A DNA stretch of 50,261 nt from Nemertoderma westbladi (GCA_032718475.1 JAUCBJ010005430.1:1-50261); one strand, 5' to 3'; positions 18,993-30,460 are shown, counted from the first letter of the stretch. Notes: generated by a model not told the origin, from the letters alone. A program made the numbers and translations.

Positions 18993-20383
18993 CCCTATTA
19001 GTACCGGGCTATAAAATGTTGTACAAATACCGGGGGAGGGGTCATATTGACCCCCCCCTCTAAAATCTACAAATATTTACGAAAACGTCTGATTTTTTGT
19101 TTGTACGTAGGTATCACTTGTCTGGATCCGACCGAAAAAAAAAATTTCGAAAAAATGTACTGGGGTGGTTATATTGCAGCACCAAAATTACAAGTAGTGC
19201 ACAATTTTAAAAAAATTTGAAAGTTACATTTTCGGCTAATTATTTTTCAATACAGGTTTTTTGGGGTGCAAAATACATTGGAAAATATTTAAAAATGATA
19301 TGATTACTATAAATGGCTGTTTAGTCCTCTCTGCGTAGGAAAAAAATGAAAATAACAAGTAACCAGCACTTTTCAGTTAGAACACAAAATTTTTAATTCA
19401 CTTATACGATGCTATAAATTAACATTTTCAGGTTTTCGAGGGCGCTGATTCTAATGGAATACATTTCTGATATGCCAGATCATTGCTACTTGTATTTTTC
19501 GGCGTAATTTGGCAAATTTTGGTGCTAACACCAAATTTCGTACCCATCACCAAAAAGTACAAGTTTGCGATGTCCAGTGCTGTTTTTATTGATTCCATTG
19601 AATTCAGAACCATCACAAACCCGTATAACGCAAGAAACAAGGTGACACAATCAATTGATATATTTTATGGTTTTCAAAATTTGGTGCTAGCACCACATTT
19701 TGCACCCACATCCGAAAAATACAAGTTTGAGATGTCTAGTTCGATAATTATATTTTCCATTGAATTCAGAACAGCCATAAACCTCTAAAACGCAAGAAAT
19801 AAATTGTCACAAGCAATTTTATATATTGAATGGATTTTCAAAATTTCGTGCTAGCACCAAAATTTGCACACAGCACCGAAAAATACAAGTTTGATACGCT
19901 TGGTGCAACTCGTATATATTTCATCGAAACCAGAACCCCAAAAAAACCCCAATTGCGTAAAAAACAAGTTTCAAACAATCAATTTTCAAAATTGACATAT
20001 TTCAAAATTTGGTGCTGGCACCAAAATTTGGCACACGCCGAAAAAAACAAGTTTGAAATTTCTAAATCAATTTATATGAATTCCATCCAATTGCTAACAC
20101 TAAAATACCGGTTTAAATCAACAATAGAGATGTTACAATTCATATTTAATGAAATGTAATTTTCAAAAAACGTCTCAAAAAGTTCCAAAAGTAGGGTTAA
20201 AAAATGGTGCTATAACTCGAAAACTACCCAATATTTTTGAAAACGGTTTTCACTACTAGGAAAACAATAGATTTTTAGGAAAAGTCATAACATTTCAGAT
20301 TCCCAACTGCGTTTTCAGAATTATAATAAAAAAAACCACGGGGGGGAGGGGGTCATATTGACCCCCCCCCGGGTTTAATAGGG
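18993..20383 (+). mobile_element. piggyBac-like non-autonomous element, copy 1
   Basis: The element is flanked by TTAA at 18989-18992 and 20384-20387. Its ends are inverted: CCCTATTAGTACCGGG at the left, and CCCGGGTTTAATAGGG at the right. Just inside both ends is a palindromic GGGGTCATATTGACCCC block. TTAA target duplications with ends starting CCC are the hallmark of piggyBac. The interior contains four ~163-bp units and no transposase ORF. Length is 1391 bp. Confidence 0.85.
19440..20110 (+). repeat. Four ~163-bp units with GGTGCTAGCACC centre
   Basis: Palindromes of the GGTGCTAGCACC type start at 19521, 19683, 19847 and 20011 (spacing 162-164). Each is followed by a CCGAAAAATACAAGTTTG block and a CATTGAATTCAGAAC block. 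The units are diverged from each other, so the array is older than the two element copies' separation. Confidence 0.85.
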
Positions 20384-20590
20384 TTAAAACACTTAATGGA
20401 AAGTAATAACTAAGTATAATGTATTCAATGAAGTTTACATTAATATTGGGAATTTTTATGGTGGGTATCAATATCGCAACAAATAGCACAGTAAAATGAA
20501 CCTAACAGAAACAGTAAAAACAATATATCGCAATTTTAATTTAGATGCACAACTTCCAATGAAAATAAGTCTAGTGGACCATCTAAAATT

Positions 20591-21000
20591 TCAGTTCGAA
20601 TAATAAAGAAAATATCTCTAGATATATTATCCCCACTCGCCATTCACTTCACATATATTATTAACCAAAGTTTTACCAGATCCGAATTCCCCAATAAGCT
20701 TAAAATGGATGTGACATCACCCATTACTAAAGTATTTGAATGGGAAATATTCAATCAAAAAGTTAAGCACATAAACGGCAATAATATGCTATATGGAAAA
20801 CAGTTTGGTTTTCGTAAGGAAAGTCTACAGTAGATGCCGTAACATACTGGACTGAATGCTGGAGAGGTAGCTGTTGCATGCTTGGATTTCAGCAAGGCCT
20901 TCAATTCCATAAACATAGAACTATTATTGTATAGATTAAACGACATGGGATTCCACAAGACAGCAATATCACTCACTAATCAGAAGCTATCTAAATCAGT
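20591..21000 (+). pseudogene. LINE reverse transcriptase relic (Jockey/L2-like)
   Basis: Frame pieces read ILSPLAIHFTYIINQSFTRS, LYGKQFGFRKES and CLDFSKAFNSINIELLLYRL. These are the fingers region, the QFGFR motif and palm motif A of a non-LTR reverse transcriptase, with several stops. It lies between the two inverted piggyBac-like copies. Confidence 0.65.
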
Positions 21001-21137
21001 GACAACAAAGGGTTGTTCAGGATTGTCCAACAGTATGACTGGACTATACTGGACTAACCCAGAGATTCTGTTATGAGTGGCTCTATTAAAATGTAAATTT
21101 TTTAAAACGCATATCACTGTAAGCCTATAAAGTGCAT

Positions 21138-21528
21138 ATCTAACTGCAGAGGATACCAAATCTCTAGGTGATCACAAGAATGCTGCGCCGGGTTCATTGT
21201 GTCAAGTACAATGAAGACATCTCCAATCACACTCTATACAACATTGGAGGTGTTCCATCAGTCTCCCCTAGCTTGACACTTGAATAGAACCGCCTCCGCT
21301 TTGCAGGACATTGCTTTACCGCGAGGAACAGCCAGAGCATAATCATGTGGTTTGGCGGCCTAATGGAGTGAATATGCATGGTGGACATGGACAGCCCATG
21401 ACTTTCGTGAGACGCATCTTAAAGGACACTGGCCTTGACGATGCAGATAATCTAGAAAATCTCATGGTTGATAGGGAGTTGTGGTGGCCAATCTTGTTGA
21501 GAAGCTGGCACAGCATTCTATCTTAATA
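21138..21528 (+). pseudogene. RTE-type LINE 3' end, fragment 1
   Basis: This matches the 3' part of the fragments at 38404 and 39048: TAEDTKSL, then PPLCRTLL, MTFVRRILKDTGLDDADNLE and DRELWWP. Several frame changes are present. The shared end (multiple copies stopping in a similar place) marks the LINE 3' terminus. Confidence 0.7.
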
Positions 21529-21639
21529 TATATGTAAAATATAATCATGCACCTGCAATGCAGCACGCTGATCGTAATAATAGTAGTAGTTATAAAGTGT
21601 CTAATTTAGGATTCCGGCAGAAATTTACAACAATCTTAA

Positions 21640-23057
21640 CCCTACTAAACCCGGGGGGGGGGGGGGGGTCAATATGACCCCCCCCATGGTTTTTTTATTA
21701 TAATTCTGAAACAAACGCCGTTGGGAATCTGAAATTTTATGACTTTTCCTACAAAATCTATTGTCTTCCTAGTAGTGAAAACCGTTTTCAAAAATATTGG
21801 ATAGTTTTCGAGTTAAAGCACCATTTTTTAACCCTACTTTTGGCACTTTTTTTGAGACGTTTTTTGAAAATTTCATTTCATTAAATATGAATTGTAACAT
21901 CTCTATTTTTGATTTATACCGGTTTTTTGGTGTTAGCAATTGGATGGAATTCATATAAATTGATTTAGAAATTTCAAACTTGTTTTTTTCGGCGGGTGCC
22001 AAATTTTGGTGCCAGCACCAAATTTTGAAATATGTCAATTTTGTAAATTGATTGTTTGAAACTTGTTTTTTACGCAATTGGGGTTTTTTGGGGTTTTGGT
22101 TTCGATGCAATATATACGAGTTGCACCAAGCGTATCAAACTTGTATTTTTCGGTGCTGTGTGCAAATTTTGGTGCTAGCATGAAATTTTGAAAATCCATT
22201 CAATAGATAAAATTGCTTGTAACAATTTATTTCTTGCATTTTATAGGTTTATGGCTGTTCTGAATTCAATGGAATATATAATTATCGAACTAGACATCTC
22301 AAACTTGTATTTTTCGGAAGTGGGTGCAAAATGTGGTGCTAGCACCAAATTTTGAAAACCATCAAATATATCAATTGATTGTGTCATCTTGTTTCTTGCG
22401 TTATACGGGTTTGTTAGGCTTCTGAATTCAATGGAATCAGTAACAAATTCATATGAGTTTTCAAACTTGTATTTTTCGGCGGTGGGTGAAAATTGTTGTT
22501 TTGCACCAAATTTTGGAAAATGAGTAAATTGATCAGTAGATAGTATCATCTTGTTTCTTGCGTTACACGGGTTTATGAGGGTCCTGAATCCGATGGAATC
22601 AATAAAAACAGCACTGGACATCGCAAACTTGTACTTTTTGGTGATGGATATGAAATTTGGTGCTAGCACCAAAATTTGCCAAATTACGCCGAAAAATACA
22701 AGTAGCAATGATCTGGAATATTTGAAATGTATTCCATTAGAATCAGCGCCCTAGAAAACCTGAAAATGTGAATTTATAGCATCGTATAAGTGAATTAAAA
22801 ATGTTGTGTTCTAACTGAAAAGTGCTGGTTACTTGTTTTTTTCAATTTTTTTCCTACGCATAGAAGACTAAACAGCCATTTATGGTAATCATATCATTTT
22901 TAAATATTTTCCAATGTATTTTGCGCCCCATAAAACCTGTATTGAAAAACAATTAGCCGAAAAATGTAACTTTCAAATTTTTTTCTTCGGTCGGATCCAG
23001 ACTAGTGATACCTACGTACAAACAAAAAATCAGACGTTTTCGTTAATATTTGTAGAT
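21640..23057 (-). mobile_element. piggyBac-like non-autonomous element, copy 2 (inverted, truncated)
   Basis: TTAA at 21636-21639 is followed by CCCTACTAAACCCGGG, the counterpart of copy 1's right end. The rest aligns inverted to copy 1 until ~23057 (ATCTACAAATATT block), where the match stops. The outer ~75 bp with the other TIR and TTAA is missing. It carries five 163-bp units instead of four. With copy 1 it forms an inverted repeat with ~1.4-kb arms. Confidence 0.85.
21990..22700 (-). repeat. Five 163-bp units
   Basis: Centres lie at about 22008, 22171, 22334, 22497 (degenerate, GTTGTTTTGCACC) and 22659, each 162-163 bp apart. The extra degenerate unit is absent from copy 1. Confidence 0.8.
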
Positions 23058-23646
23058 GTGTGGTGTGAGGTGTATTTAAACTGTACCCTACTGGCCGCTG
23101 AACCTCAACCTAGTTGCACAATTGATGTTATTTTTTTGTTAATAAATATATAAGAAAAACAATTGTTTGATTTTTTGGTTCAATGACAGGTGCATTTTAC
23201 ATAATATTTATTTGAGTTGGCTCTTTCAATTAATGGGCATTATGGGCGCGTCAACTTCACACTAATAATATATTTAAATGTGATTGTAATTACATTTAGG
23301 TGTATGTTGACAATTCTGACTCTGACATAAAACAACAACTTGATAGATAAATTATTGATTAATATACAATTATGCTGGGAATTATTTCTACTGACAATTA
23401 TTTTTTTATCAATCATGCTTAAAAATAACACACATTTGACTCATGTGTCACAACTTAAATTATCACACAAACAAGAAACTTTGTGAAATTACATTTAATT
23501 GGCCAAATTACTTTCAACTTCAACACTAATCCCTTCTTCATATTTTTCGAAATAACAAGTAATTTTTTTATAAATACACCGGTAAATTAATGTTTCTTCA
23601 TTTTGATTGTAACATATACAAAGTATAAACAATTTATTGTTTTCAG
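23058..23646. other. Spacer upstream of the GPCR exon
   Basis: AT-rich; the last bases (TTATTGTTTTCAG at 23634-23646) form a splice acceptor, so the 3' part is likely a 5'-UTR intron of the GPCR gene. Nothing else recognised. Confidence 0.5.
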
Positions 23647-26600
23647 AAAAAGGAAACCATGGAGACTAATACTTCACTATTGACATTCAATGAAAGAGTT
23701 GAGCAGAACTGGCAATATAAGTTGGCAACACAAATTGCGACAATTGGTCTTCTTTCTTTGGCTGTTGTTGGGACGATCAGCAACATACTTACATTCATGG
23801 TAATGAGAAGATTCAAACCTCAAACGAGCACAACTATGTATCTACAGGTAAGATCTAATAATTTTTAACAATATTATGATTTATTTAGACTTTGATTTAT
23901 CAATATCTACATCTATATAACATGGTAATACAATGAACCAAAGGGTGCGAATACTCCACTGACACTCCATGTCTTTATAATCGCCATATAGCTTCAGTTT
24001 AAGAGACAACACCAATAGTATTTGATATTGTTTTTATGTGAAAGAAATCCAATACCGGTATTTTTTACCATATCGTCTAGGCCGAGTGGACGATGTACTA
24101 TACACATATTTCAGGTAAACTTCTGCAGTGTTAATATCTAAGGTATTGAATGTTATTAAATGTAATTCGACAAAGTTTCTTGTTTGTGTGTGATAATTTA
24201 AGTTGTGACATCTGAGTCAAATGTGGGTACTTTGGTCACACAATTGTCACAAGTTATTGTTGAGATGAGCCAGATGAGATTTAGAGAGAAGAAGATAAGA
24301 TCTAGTTTATTTAACAATACAGCAGCTATGGTATCCATCTCATCTATTTCGCAATAATGACAAATTCGCAATTGTGTCTGTTTAATCCTTTTGTTATAGT
24401 CAATACTGTTGTTTGTTATAGGAAATTCTCAGTAAGGATGGCCTAAAATTGTGCCTTTCATTAATTATTTAATTATAAACGCATTGATGATGCAAGTACT
24501 ATATTACTTTCTAATCAAATTAAGGGAATTAATGATATTATGGCGATCATGTAATTGGCCTGAGCCAGAACAGATAAGAATGCACAGCTGGCAATCAGCT
24601 GATTATCATTATTATTGGTTTGCCTATAATACATTAGGTGATTGTATTATATATATCGTATTCGTTGTTTCATTTATTGTTGACTGAATATTATTGTAGT
24701 AATATTAAATTAACTTTCTGGGCTCTACACTTATTTGTTACTAATAATAATCGCCATATTGGTGACCCGGACGAGATTTAATTTTAAATTTATTTTATTT
24801 ATTAATTTAAATTAATTAATTACCTAAATGGCCGTTAGTCAACCCCCCAAGATGATAATGACGATGGAAGAACTGCAGGTCGAGTTGGACTGGCTGAAAC
24901 AAGAGCGGACCACGGCCGTCACAGCCACGGAGTCCCTCAATGCTGTATCTCTAAAACTGGCCTCCTTCTGGAGGAACGAACCAAAACTATGGTTTATACA
25001 GACCGAGGCTGCATTCTCGACGCGCGCGCCACCAATCACCTCGGACGAAACTCGCTACGGCTATTTGATAACCGCACTCGATGGTGTCGCGGCGGCAGAG
25101 GTACGCCACATCCTGGAGCACCCCCCGGCTGCAGGCACCAGGTACCAGACCCTCAAGGAGGCGCTAATCTCCGCCTACGCGCAGACCCAGGCCTCCAAGG
25201 ACAAAGAATTGCTGAACCTAACCGGCCTCGGCGACCGGAAGCCATCATCCTACTGGAGGTACTTGCAGTCGCTCTCTGACGGGAACGCCGACACCCTCCT
25301 GCGCGCTTTGTTCGTCTCCCAGCTGCCCAAGGACATCGCTGCAATCGTTTCAACCACGGTCACTGACACCACCACTGGCGAAGATTTTGCAGCGATGTGC
25401 AACAAGGTATTAGAGGCCAAAGGTCAGCCCGGCATAAACGCCGTCAGTTCCGGCGGAGGGCGACGCGGCGGAGGACGAGGCGGTAACAATGGAGGTTTTG
25501 GAGGGAACAGGTATAGCTCGGGGCAGTCGGGCTCAAGCGGCGGCAATCGCCAACAGCAGGGACGCCCTTTCCCCTCCTCTTCCAACACAGTGGAGCTCTC
25601 CAATGGGCTGTGTTACTATCACAAAACCTTTGGACGCAGAGCGAACAGATGCAAAGGGGGCGGCTGCCGTTTCCGCAGTAACGTGAATGTGCTATACGAA
25701 GAGGGGTCCCCAGCGTACAACTCAATGGATGCAACAGAACTGCCGGGAAACGATTAGGCCGGCCGCTAATTACCGGAGCGGTCGGCACAAAGAAGAGGTA
25801 TACGATGAGAATAGTAGACCGCCGCACCGGCGTCTCCTTCCTAATCGACTCAGGAGCGGACATCTCTGTCCTCCCAGCGTCTCCACGTCAACGCCGTGAA
25901 CCCGAATCCTCCCCTCTGGTCGCAGCAAACGGCTCCAAGATACGAGCATGGGGCGAGTCTAACTGTGGTATATCTCTCAGGTCCTCCACCGAGGGAGACA
26001 AACTCTTTACACATGACTTCATCGTTGCTGACGTCGCTGAGGCGATCCTCGGCGCCGATTTCTTCGCGTCATTTGGTTTCGCAATCGACATGAGAGGACG
26101 CCGGCTCGTTAACCTCGACCACGGATACTCGGTGTATGGCACACCGGCCTCACTCTCTACCGTCCTCGCCGGGCTCCGAGTTTCCTGGCTCTCCCGCTTC
26201 GACGCCATCTTGGCGGACTACCCCGAGGTGCTCGTCCCCCGCTTCGAGGTGGGAGCCCCTAACAAACACGGAGTAGAACATTATATACCGACCCACGGGC
26301 CGCCTGTGTTTGCCAGGGCGCGAAGATTGAACACAGACAAGTTAGCGGCGGCCAAGGCGGAGTTCGCGAAGATGGAAGCCGCCGGAATCATCCGCCCATC
26401 ATCCTCGCCTTGGGCCAGCCCATTACACATGGTACTGAAACCAGATGGGTCGTGGAGGCCGTGTGGTGACTACCGGAGACTAAACGAAGTCACAGAAGAC
26501 GACCGCTATCCCCTACCACACGTACAAGACTTTAACGTCAACGTCGCCGGATGCACCGTCTTTTCCAAACTGGACCTAATCAAAGGCTACCACCAGATCC

Positions 26601-29527
26601 CCATGGCGGCCGCGGACATTCCCAAGACTGCGATAATCACACCGTTCGGTCTCTGGGAGTTTGTCCGCATGCCTTTCGGACTTAGGAACGCAGCGCAAGC
26701 GTTTCAACGCCTAATGTCCGGAGTACTCCAGGGACTCCCCTTCGTTTTCGTATATCTAGACGATGTGCTGATCGCGAGCAATGGCAACGACGAACATGAA
26801 GAACATCTCCGCACGGTTCTACGCCTTCTCAGAGACAATGGCCTCGTCATAAACAAGACCAAGAGTGTCCTCGGAGCCACTGAACTCAACTACTTGGGCC
26901 ACCGGGTTACCTGCGAAGGTATTGCTCCATTGCCGACAAGAGTAAATGCGATCAAGGAGTACGTGGCGCCAAAGTCCAAGGCGGATCTACAACGCTTTCT
27001 GGGCGTCATCAATTATTACCACCGATTCGTTCCTGGTCTAGCCGGTGTCCTCCGTCCCCTCTACGAGGCGGTCAGGGTCAAGAAACCATCCCACTTCTTC
27101 TTCTCCGTCGAGTGCGTGGCCGCTTTCAATGCTGCCAAAGATGCCCTCGCATCTGCGGTCCTCTTAGTACACCCAAACTCTCGTGCGCAAACGCGCGTTA
27201 CTACGGACGCCTCCGGCTTGGCAGTAGGTGCCGAGTTGTCTCAATTGCAGCCATCGGGGTTGTGGGCACCAGTCTCTTTCTACTCGAAGAAACTCAAACC
27301 GGCGGAAATGAAATACTCGGCGTTCGACAGAGAATTATTGGCCGTCTACCTGTCCATCAAGGCTTTCCGACACCACCTAGAGGGCCGGAGTTTCCACATC
27401 TTAACAGATCACCGCCCGCTAACTGGTGCATTGGCCTCTGCAGTAGAGCGCTCACCTCGCCAGACAAGGCACTTAGCTTTCATTGCAGAATTCACCTCTG
27501 ACGTCCGCCACGTCTCAGGGAATTCCAACGTAGTAGCGGACGCTCTCTCCCGCGCCACTCCGGATAGTCCAACGCCTCCGTTGCTCTCAACAGTTCACCC
27601 GGTAAGAGGAATGGATTACAAATCGCTATCCCGAGATCAGTCGTTCAGCGAGGAGATCGCCGCGTATCGAACCGCCATCTCAGGACTCCATCTCATTGAT
27701 GTGCCATTTGATAATGGGGTATCCATACTCTGCGACGATTCTACCGGACTGAACCGTCCTGTCCTCCCAAAAGAGTGGACCAAGAGGGCTTTCGACATGG
27801 TACACGGCTTGGGCCACGCCGCAGTTCGCCCGACACAAAAGGCCGTGGCAATGAGGTTTGTGTGGCATGGACAGAAGAAAGACGTGAGACGGTGGTGTAA
27901 AGAATGCTTACAGTGCCAAGCATCCAAGGTCGCAAGACACAACAAGGCCCCTCTAGTCACGCGACCACCACCGAATCGCCGTTTCGGATCACTCCACGTT
28001 GACATAGTCGGCCCCCTGCCGACGTCTGAGGGATACAACTACCTATTCACGGTCGTAGACCGGTTCTCCCGGTGGCCGGAAGCCATCCCCATGGTGAGAG
28101 CAACGGCTGAGGAGTGCGCATCGGCCTTGCTAAGAGGCTGGGTTGCCCGTTTCGGGGTTCCGACGGACCTTACATCGGACAGGGGACCGCAATTCACATC
28201 GACACTGTGGATTGCGCTCAACAAACTCATGGGAACAACAGCCTCGAACACAACCGCGTACCACCCGCAAGCAAATGGGATGGTGGAGAGAATACACCGA
28301 CAGCTGAAGACGACGCTGGAGGCCAGGTGCGAGGCCGCCGGGGCCACCTGGATGACGCACTTGCCTTTTGCGCTCCTCCACATGCGCACCGTGTGGAGAG
28401 AAGACCCAGAGTGTTCGGCGGCGGACCTCACCTACGGCACGGCTTTAACGCTCCCCGGGGATTTTGTGTCGTCGGAGACAGTAGACAGGGCCACACAACC
28501 GACTCAACCCTTCGTCGACGAACTCCGCAGGGTCATGCAACAACTACAACCACCCCCACCTATCCATCATCACAAACCACCGGCACACGTGTCACAAGAC
28601 CTAGCCAACACAGGATGGGTATTTGTGCGTGTTGACGCGCGCTCACCACCCCTTACCAGGCCATACAAAGGCCCTTTCCGTGTCCTAGAGGTTGGGGAGA
28701 AGGCCTTCATCCTCAACATCAACGGGAAGAAGGACGTGGTTTCTATAGACAGATTAAAGGTGGCGTATGGGATGGCACTGCCGGCGGTGTTGCCAGCCAC
28801 CAGGTCGGGCAGGGCAGTGAGACCACCCGGTAAAGTTCGAGGGACTATGAACAGTATATCATAGTATTCAGAATATCATATTGTGTGTCATACTTAATGG
28901 TGAAGGAAATTGTTAAATAAACTATAATTGTATCTCTCCGCATACAGGTCCGTGTTGGTATCACCTTCCAACTCTGGCCAGTAAGCGTCGCTGGGAGGGA
29001 GTACTATGGCGATCATGTAATTGGCCTGAGCCAGAACAGATAAGAATGCACAGCTGGCAATCAGCTGATTATCATTATTATTGGTTTGCCTATAATACAT
29101 TAGGTGATTGTATTATATATATCGTATTCGTTGTTTCATTTATTGTTGACTGAATATTATTGTAGTAATATTAAATTAACTTTCTGGGCTCTACACTTAT
29201 TTGTTACTAATAATAATCGCCATAATATTATAGGGTTCACTGTGGAATAACACCATTGGAGGTGAACAGGCATTCCTTGTCTAACAAATCTAAAAACATT
29301 ATCCCATTCAATACCAAATATCATAATAAATTTATTTATTTTTGTTAGATTCTGGCAGTTTGTGATACTGTTAGTCTTATATGGGATGCAGTTATATCAA
29401 TGCCATTGCCTTTGTTGGGAATTGTAACTGAAGCTTTTTCTATAGTTAGCTGCAAAATTACCATGGTCCACAACTGGGGGTCATCTATGGCATCCGCATG
29501 GATTTTAGTTGCTGTAACTGTTGACAG
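23647..29527 (+). CDS. Class A GPCR gene, first two coding exons (partial)
   Basis: Coding exon A has its acceptor at 23646, ATG 23659 and donor after 23847 (CTACAG|GTAAGA). Coding exon B spans 29349-29527 (TTGTTAG|ATTCTG to GACAG|GTAGGT). Exon A is exactly 63 codons, so the join is phase 0. Exon A has a short N-terminus with one N-glycosylation site (NTS), TM1 with GTISNILTFMVMRR and the start of TM2. Exon B continues TM2 (LAVCDTVSL, conserved Asp) and has the TM3 cysteine (SCKI) and TM3 ending TVDR, the start of the DRY motif, split in the Arg codon. The pattern fits peptide-type receptors related to FMRFamide or thyrotropin-releasing-hormone receptors; the ligand is unknown. Later exons are not found in the window, so it is incomplete or disrupted. 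The 5.5-kb intron is mostly an inserted LTR element. Confidence 0.7.
23848..24534 (+). other. Intron sequence before the LTR element
   Basis: GPCR intron sequence with no ORF of coding character. It contains ATTATTT-rich DNA and isolated TACCGGTA palindromes. Confidence 0.5.
24539..24758 (+). repeat. 5' LTR
   Basis: 220 bp, the same sequence as 29005-29224 by eye, starting TATGGCGATCATG and ending ATCGCCATA; inner TG...CA present. Confidence 0.9.
24760..24775 (+). promoter_or_regulatory. tRNA primer-binding site
   Basis: TGGTGACCCGGACGAG starts one base after the LTR. TGG pairs with a tRNA CCA end; the tRNA identity is not assigned. Confidence 0.7.
24828..25757 (+). CDS. gag: Gag of the Ty3/Gypsy-type element
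   Basis: 309 residues from ATG 24828. Residues ~1-30 are a leader with a short helix. The region after ~45 has the capsid pattern KLASFWRNEPKLWFIQTEAAF and a downstream helix YGYLITALDGVAAAEVRHIL. A Gly/Arg-rich nucleic-acid-binding stretch follows (GGGRRGGGRGGNNGGFGGN). Near the end is a Cys/His motif (LCYYHKTFGRRANRC...GCRF) like that of Mag-type Gypsy gags rather than a standard CCHC box. The gene ends TAG at 25755-25757, two codons after a slippery heptamer. Gag would assemble the particle and pack RNA. Intact. Confidence 0.9.
   Translation: MAVSQPPKMIMTMEELQVELDWLKQERTTAVTATESLNAVSLKLASFWRNEPKLWFIQTEAAFSTRAPPITSDETRYGYLITALDGVAAAEVRHILEHPPAAGTRYQTLKEALISAYAQTQASKDKELLNLTGLGDRKPSSYWRYLQSLSDGNADTLLRALFVSQLPKDIAAIVSTTVTDTTTGEDFAAMCNKVLEAKGQPGINAVSSGGGRRGGGRGGNNGGFGGNRYSSGQSGSSGGNRQQQGRPFPSSSNTVELSNGLCYYHKTFGRRANRCKGGGCRFRSNVNVLYEEGSPAYNSMDATELPGND
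25745..25786 (+). promoter_or_regulatory. -1 programmed ribosomal frameshift signal
   Basis: The heptamer GGGAAAC (25745-25751) is read G GGA AAC in the gag frame, matching X XXY YYZ. After a 6-base spacer comes a hairpin with 9 pairs: GCCGGCCGC (25758-25766) with GCGGTCGGC (25778-25786), one G-U pair, 11-base loop. A -1 slip enters the pol frame, which is open from there through the pol ATG. The same heptamer is a known retroviral slippery site. Confidence 0.85.
25752..28864 (+). CDS. pol: Pol polyprotein: protease, RT, RNase H, integrase
   Basis: The frame is open from the slip site; an ATG at 25805 gives 1019 residues. Numbering from that ATG: protease DSGAD at 15-19; RT palm YLDD at 317-320; RNase H TTDASG with Asp at ~468; integrase HHCC finger starting HGLGH at ~667 and CKECLQC; catalytic triad Asp 733 (VDIVGP), Asp 792 (DRGPQF) and Glu 828 (MVERIH). 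D-58-D-35-E spacing is canonical. The tail is basic without a chromodomain. Expression is probably as a Gag-Pol fusion through the -1 shift, with the ATG not needed. Domain order PR-RT-RH-IN places it in Ty3/Gypsy (Metaviridae-like). No stop or frameshift is seen. Codons are GC-rich compared with flanking DNA. Confidence 0.95.
28992..29003 (+). promoter_or_regulatory. Polypurine tract
   Basis: GGGAGGGAG lies just before the 3' LTR and would prime plus-strand synthesis. Confidence 0.55.
29005..29224 (+). repeat. 3' LTR
   Basis: Identical by eye to 24539-24758, followed by the ATAT target duplication and GPCR intron DNA. Confidence 0.9.
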
Positions 29528-30460
29528 GTAGGTAATTCAATAAATAAAATACAATATAAAGGAGTGAATGGGAATGTGAGTTATCAGTGAAGGTGAAATG
29601 CGTCACACTAGAAGCAACCTGGTGTTCCTCCCTCTTTATCTTTACCTGGTGCAACATGAGGGTCACTCTCACTTTCAATGTTGAATACTGAGAAACTATT
29701 TATTGCTTTCTGTAACTCACAATACCGAGCTAGTTTAGAACAATATTCTTACCCAACCTGTAATAAGTGCCATACGATTTAGTTTGTCTGATCATAATCA
29801 AAAGAAGGAGGGAAAATTCTGCTTGTGGATTCTGACTCATTCATTACAATATAATGTATTGGAGAATAAAATATTGAGTGTTGAAAAATATCATGAGTAA
29901 AAAGTAACGAGAGAAAAATTATGATGATATGAAAAATATCGAAAATATAATAAGCTAAAATACCGCGATTAAAAATATGAAGAGTAAAAATATCACGAGT
30001 AAAAATATTGTGTGTAAAATACATCATCAAATCATTGTTGTAGGCCTATTTACATTGAGCCTATTACCAATTCACAAAGGAAATGTTTCCATTTCTATTT
30101 AAGTTTATCGAATTAGTTTTTTGGAATTTATTTTATTTCCTCTAATTAATTTTTTTCATTACTCTTTGGTATACACATTTTCATGTAAATCGATATAATT
30201 CTGATATTTAAAAATTTTCTAGAAATTATTTGTTATTATTTCACAAAGCGATTCGAAATCTTCTCATTAGGGGGTGGGGGGCTATTGTTCCGGGGTGCTA
30301 CTGTCTGGGTGACTACTATCCGAGAACCATCTGTGATACTGGCTTTCAATTGATTTGGCTTTTGTTATATAGTTGACATTGAAGGCAGATTCTATAGTAT
30401 TGAGAAGGCAATGATATATTGGTTCACGGTCCTTGACATAAGTGACCATTATTACCGTAA
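29528..30460. other. Intronic or intergenic AT-rich DNA
   Basis: This follows the GPCR exon donor. It includes a run of AAATATNNTGAGTAAAAA-like near-repeats at ~29870-30020. I searched for a further GPCR exon continuing the DRY motif and found none. Confidence 0.4.

Larger units (their letters stand above)
24539..29224 (+). mobile_element. Complete Ty3/Gypsy-type LTR retrotransposon
   Basis: Two 220-bp LTRs read as identical, with ends TATGGCGAT...ATCGCCATA and a 4-bp target duplication ATAT (24535-24538 and 29225-29228). A primer-binding site, gag, pol in order protease-RT-RNase H-integrase, and a purine tract before the 3' LTR are all present. No envelope or chromodomain is seen. Total length is 4686 bp. 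The element sits in sense orientation in the GPCR intron. LTR identity and uninterrupted ORFs indicate a recent insertion that may still be competent. Confidence 0.92.

Noticed and set aside
19428-22754. ORFs of 60-155 codons in the piggyBac-like elements
   Set aside because: They follow the 163-bp units, differ between copies and contain no transposase motifs.
25153-28635. Antisense and off-frame ORFs within the LTR element
   Set aside because: GC-rich pol coding sequence leaves shadow frames open; pol itself has all motifs.
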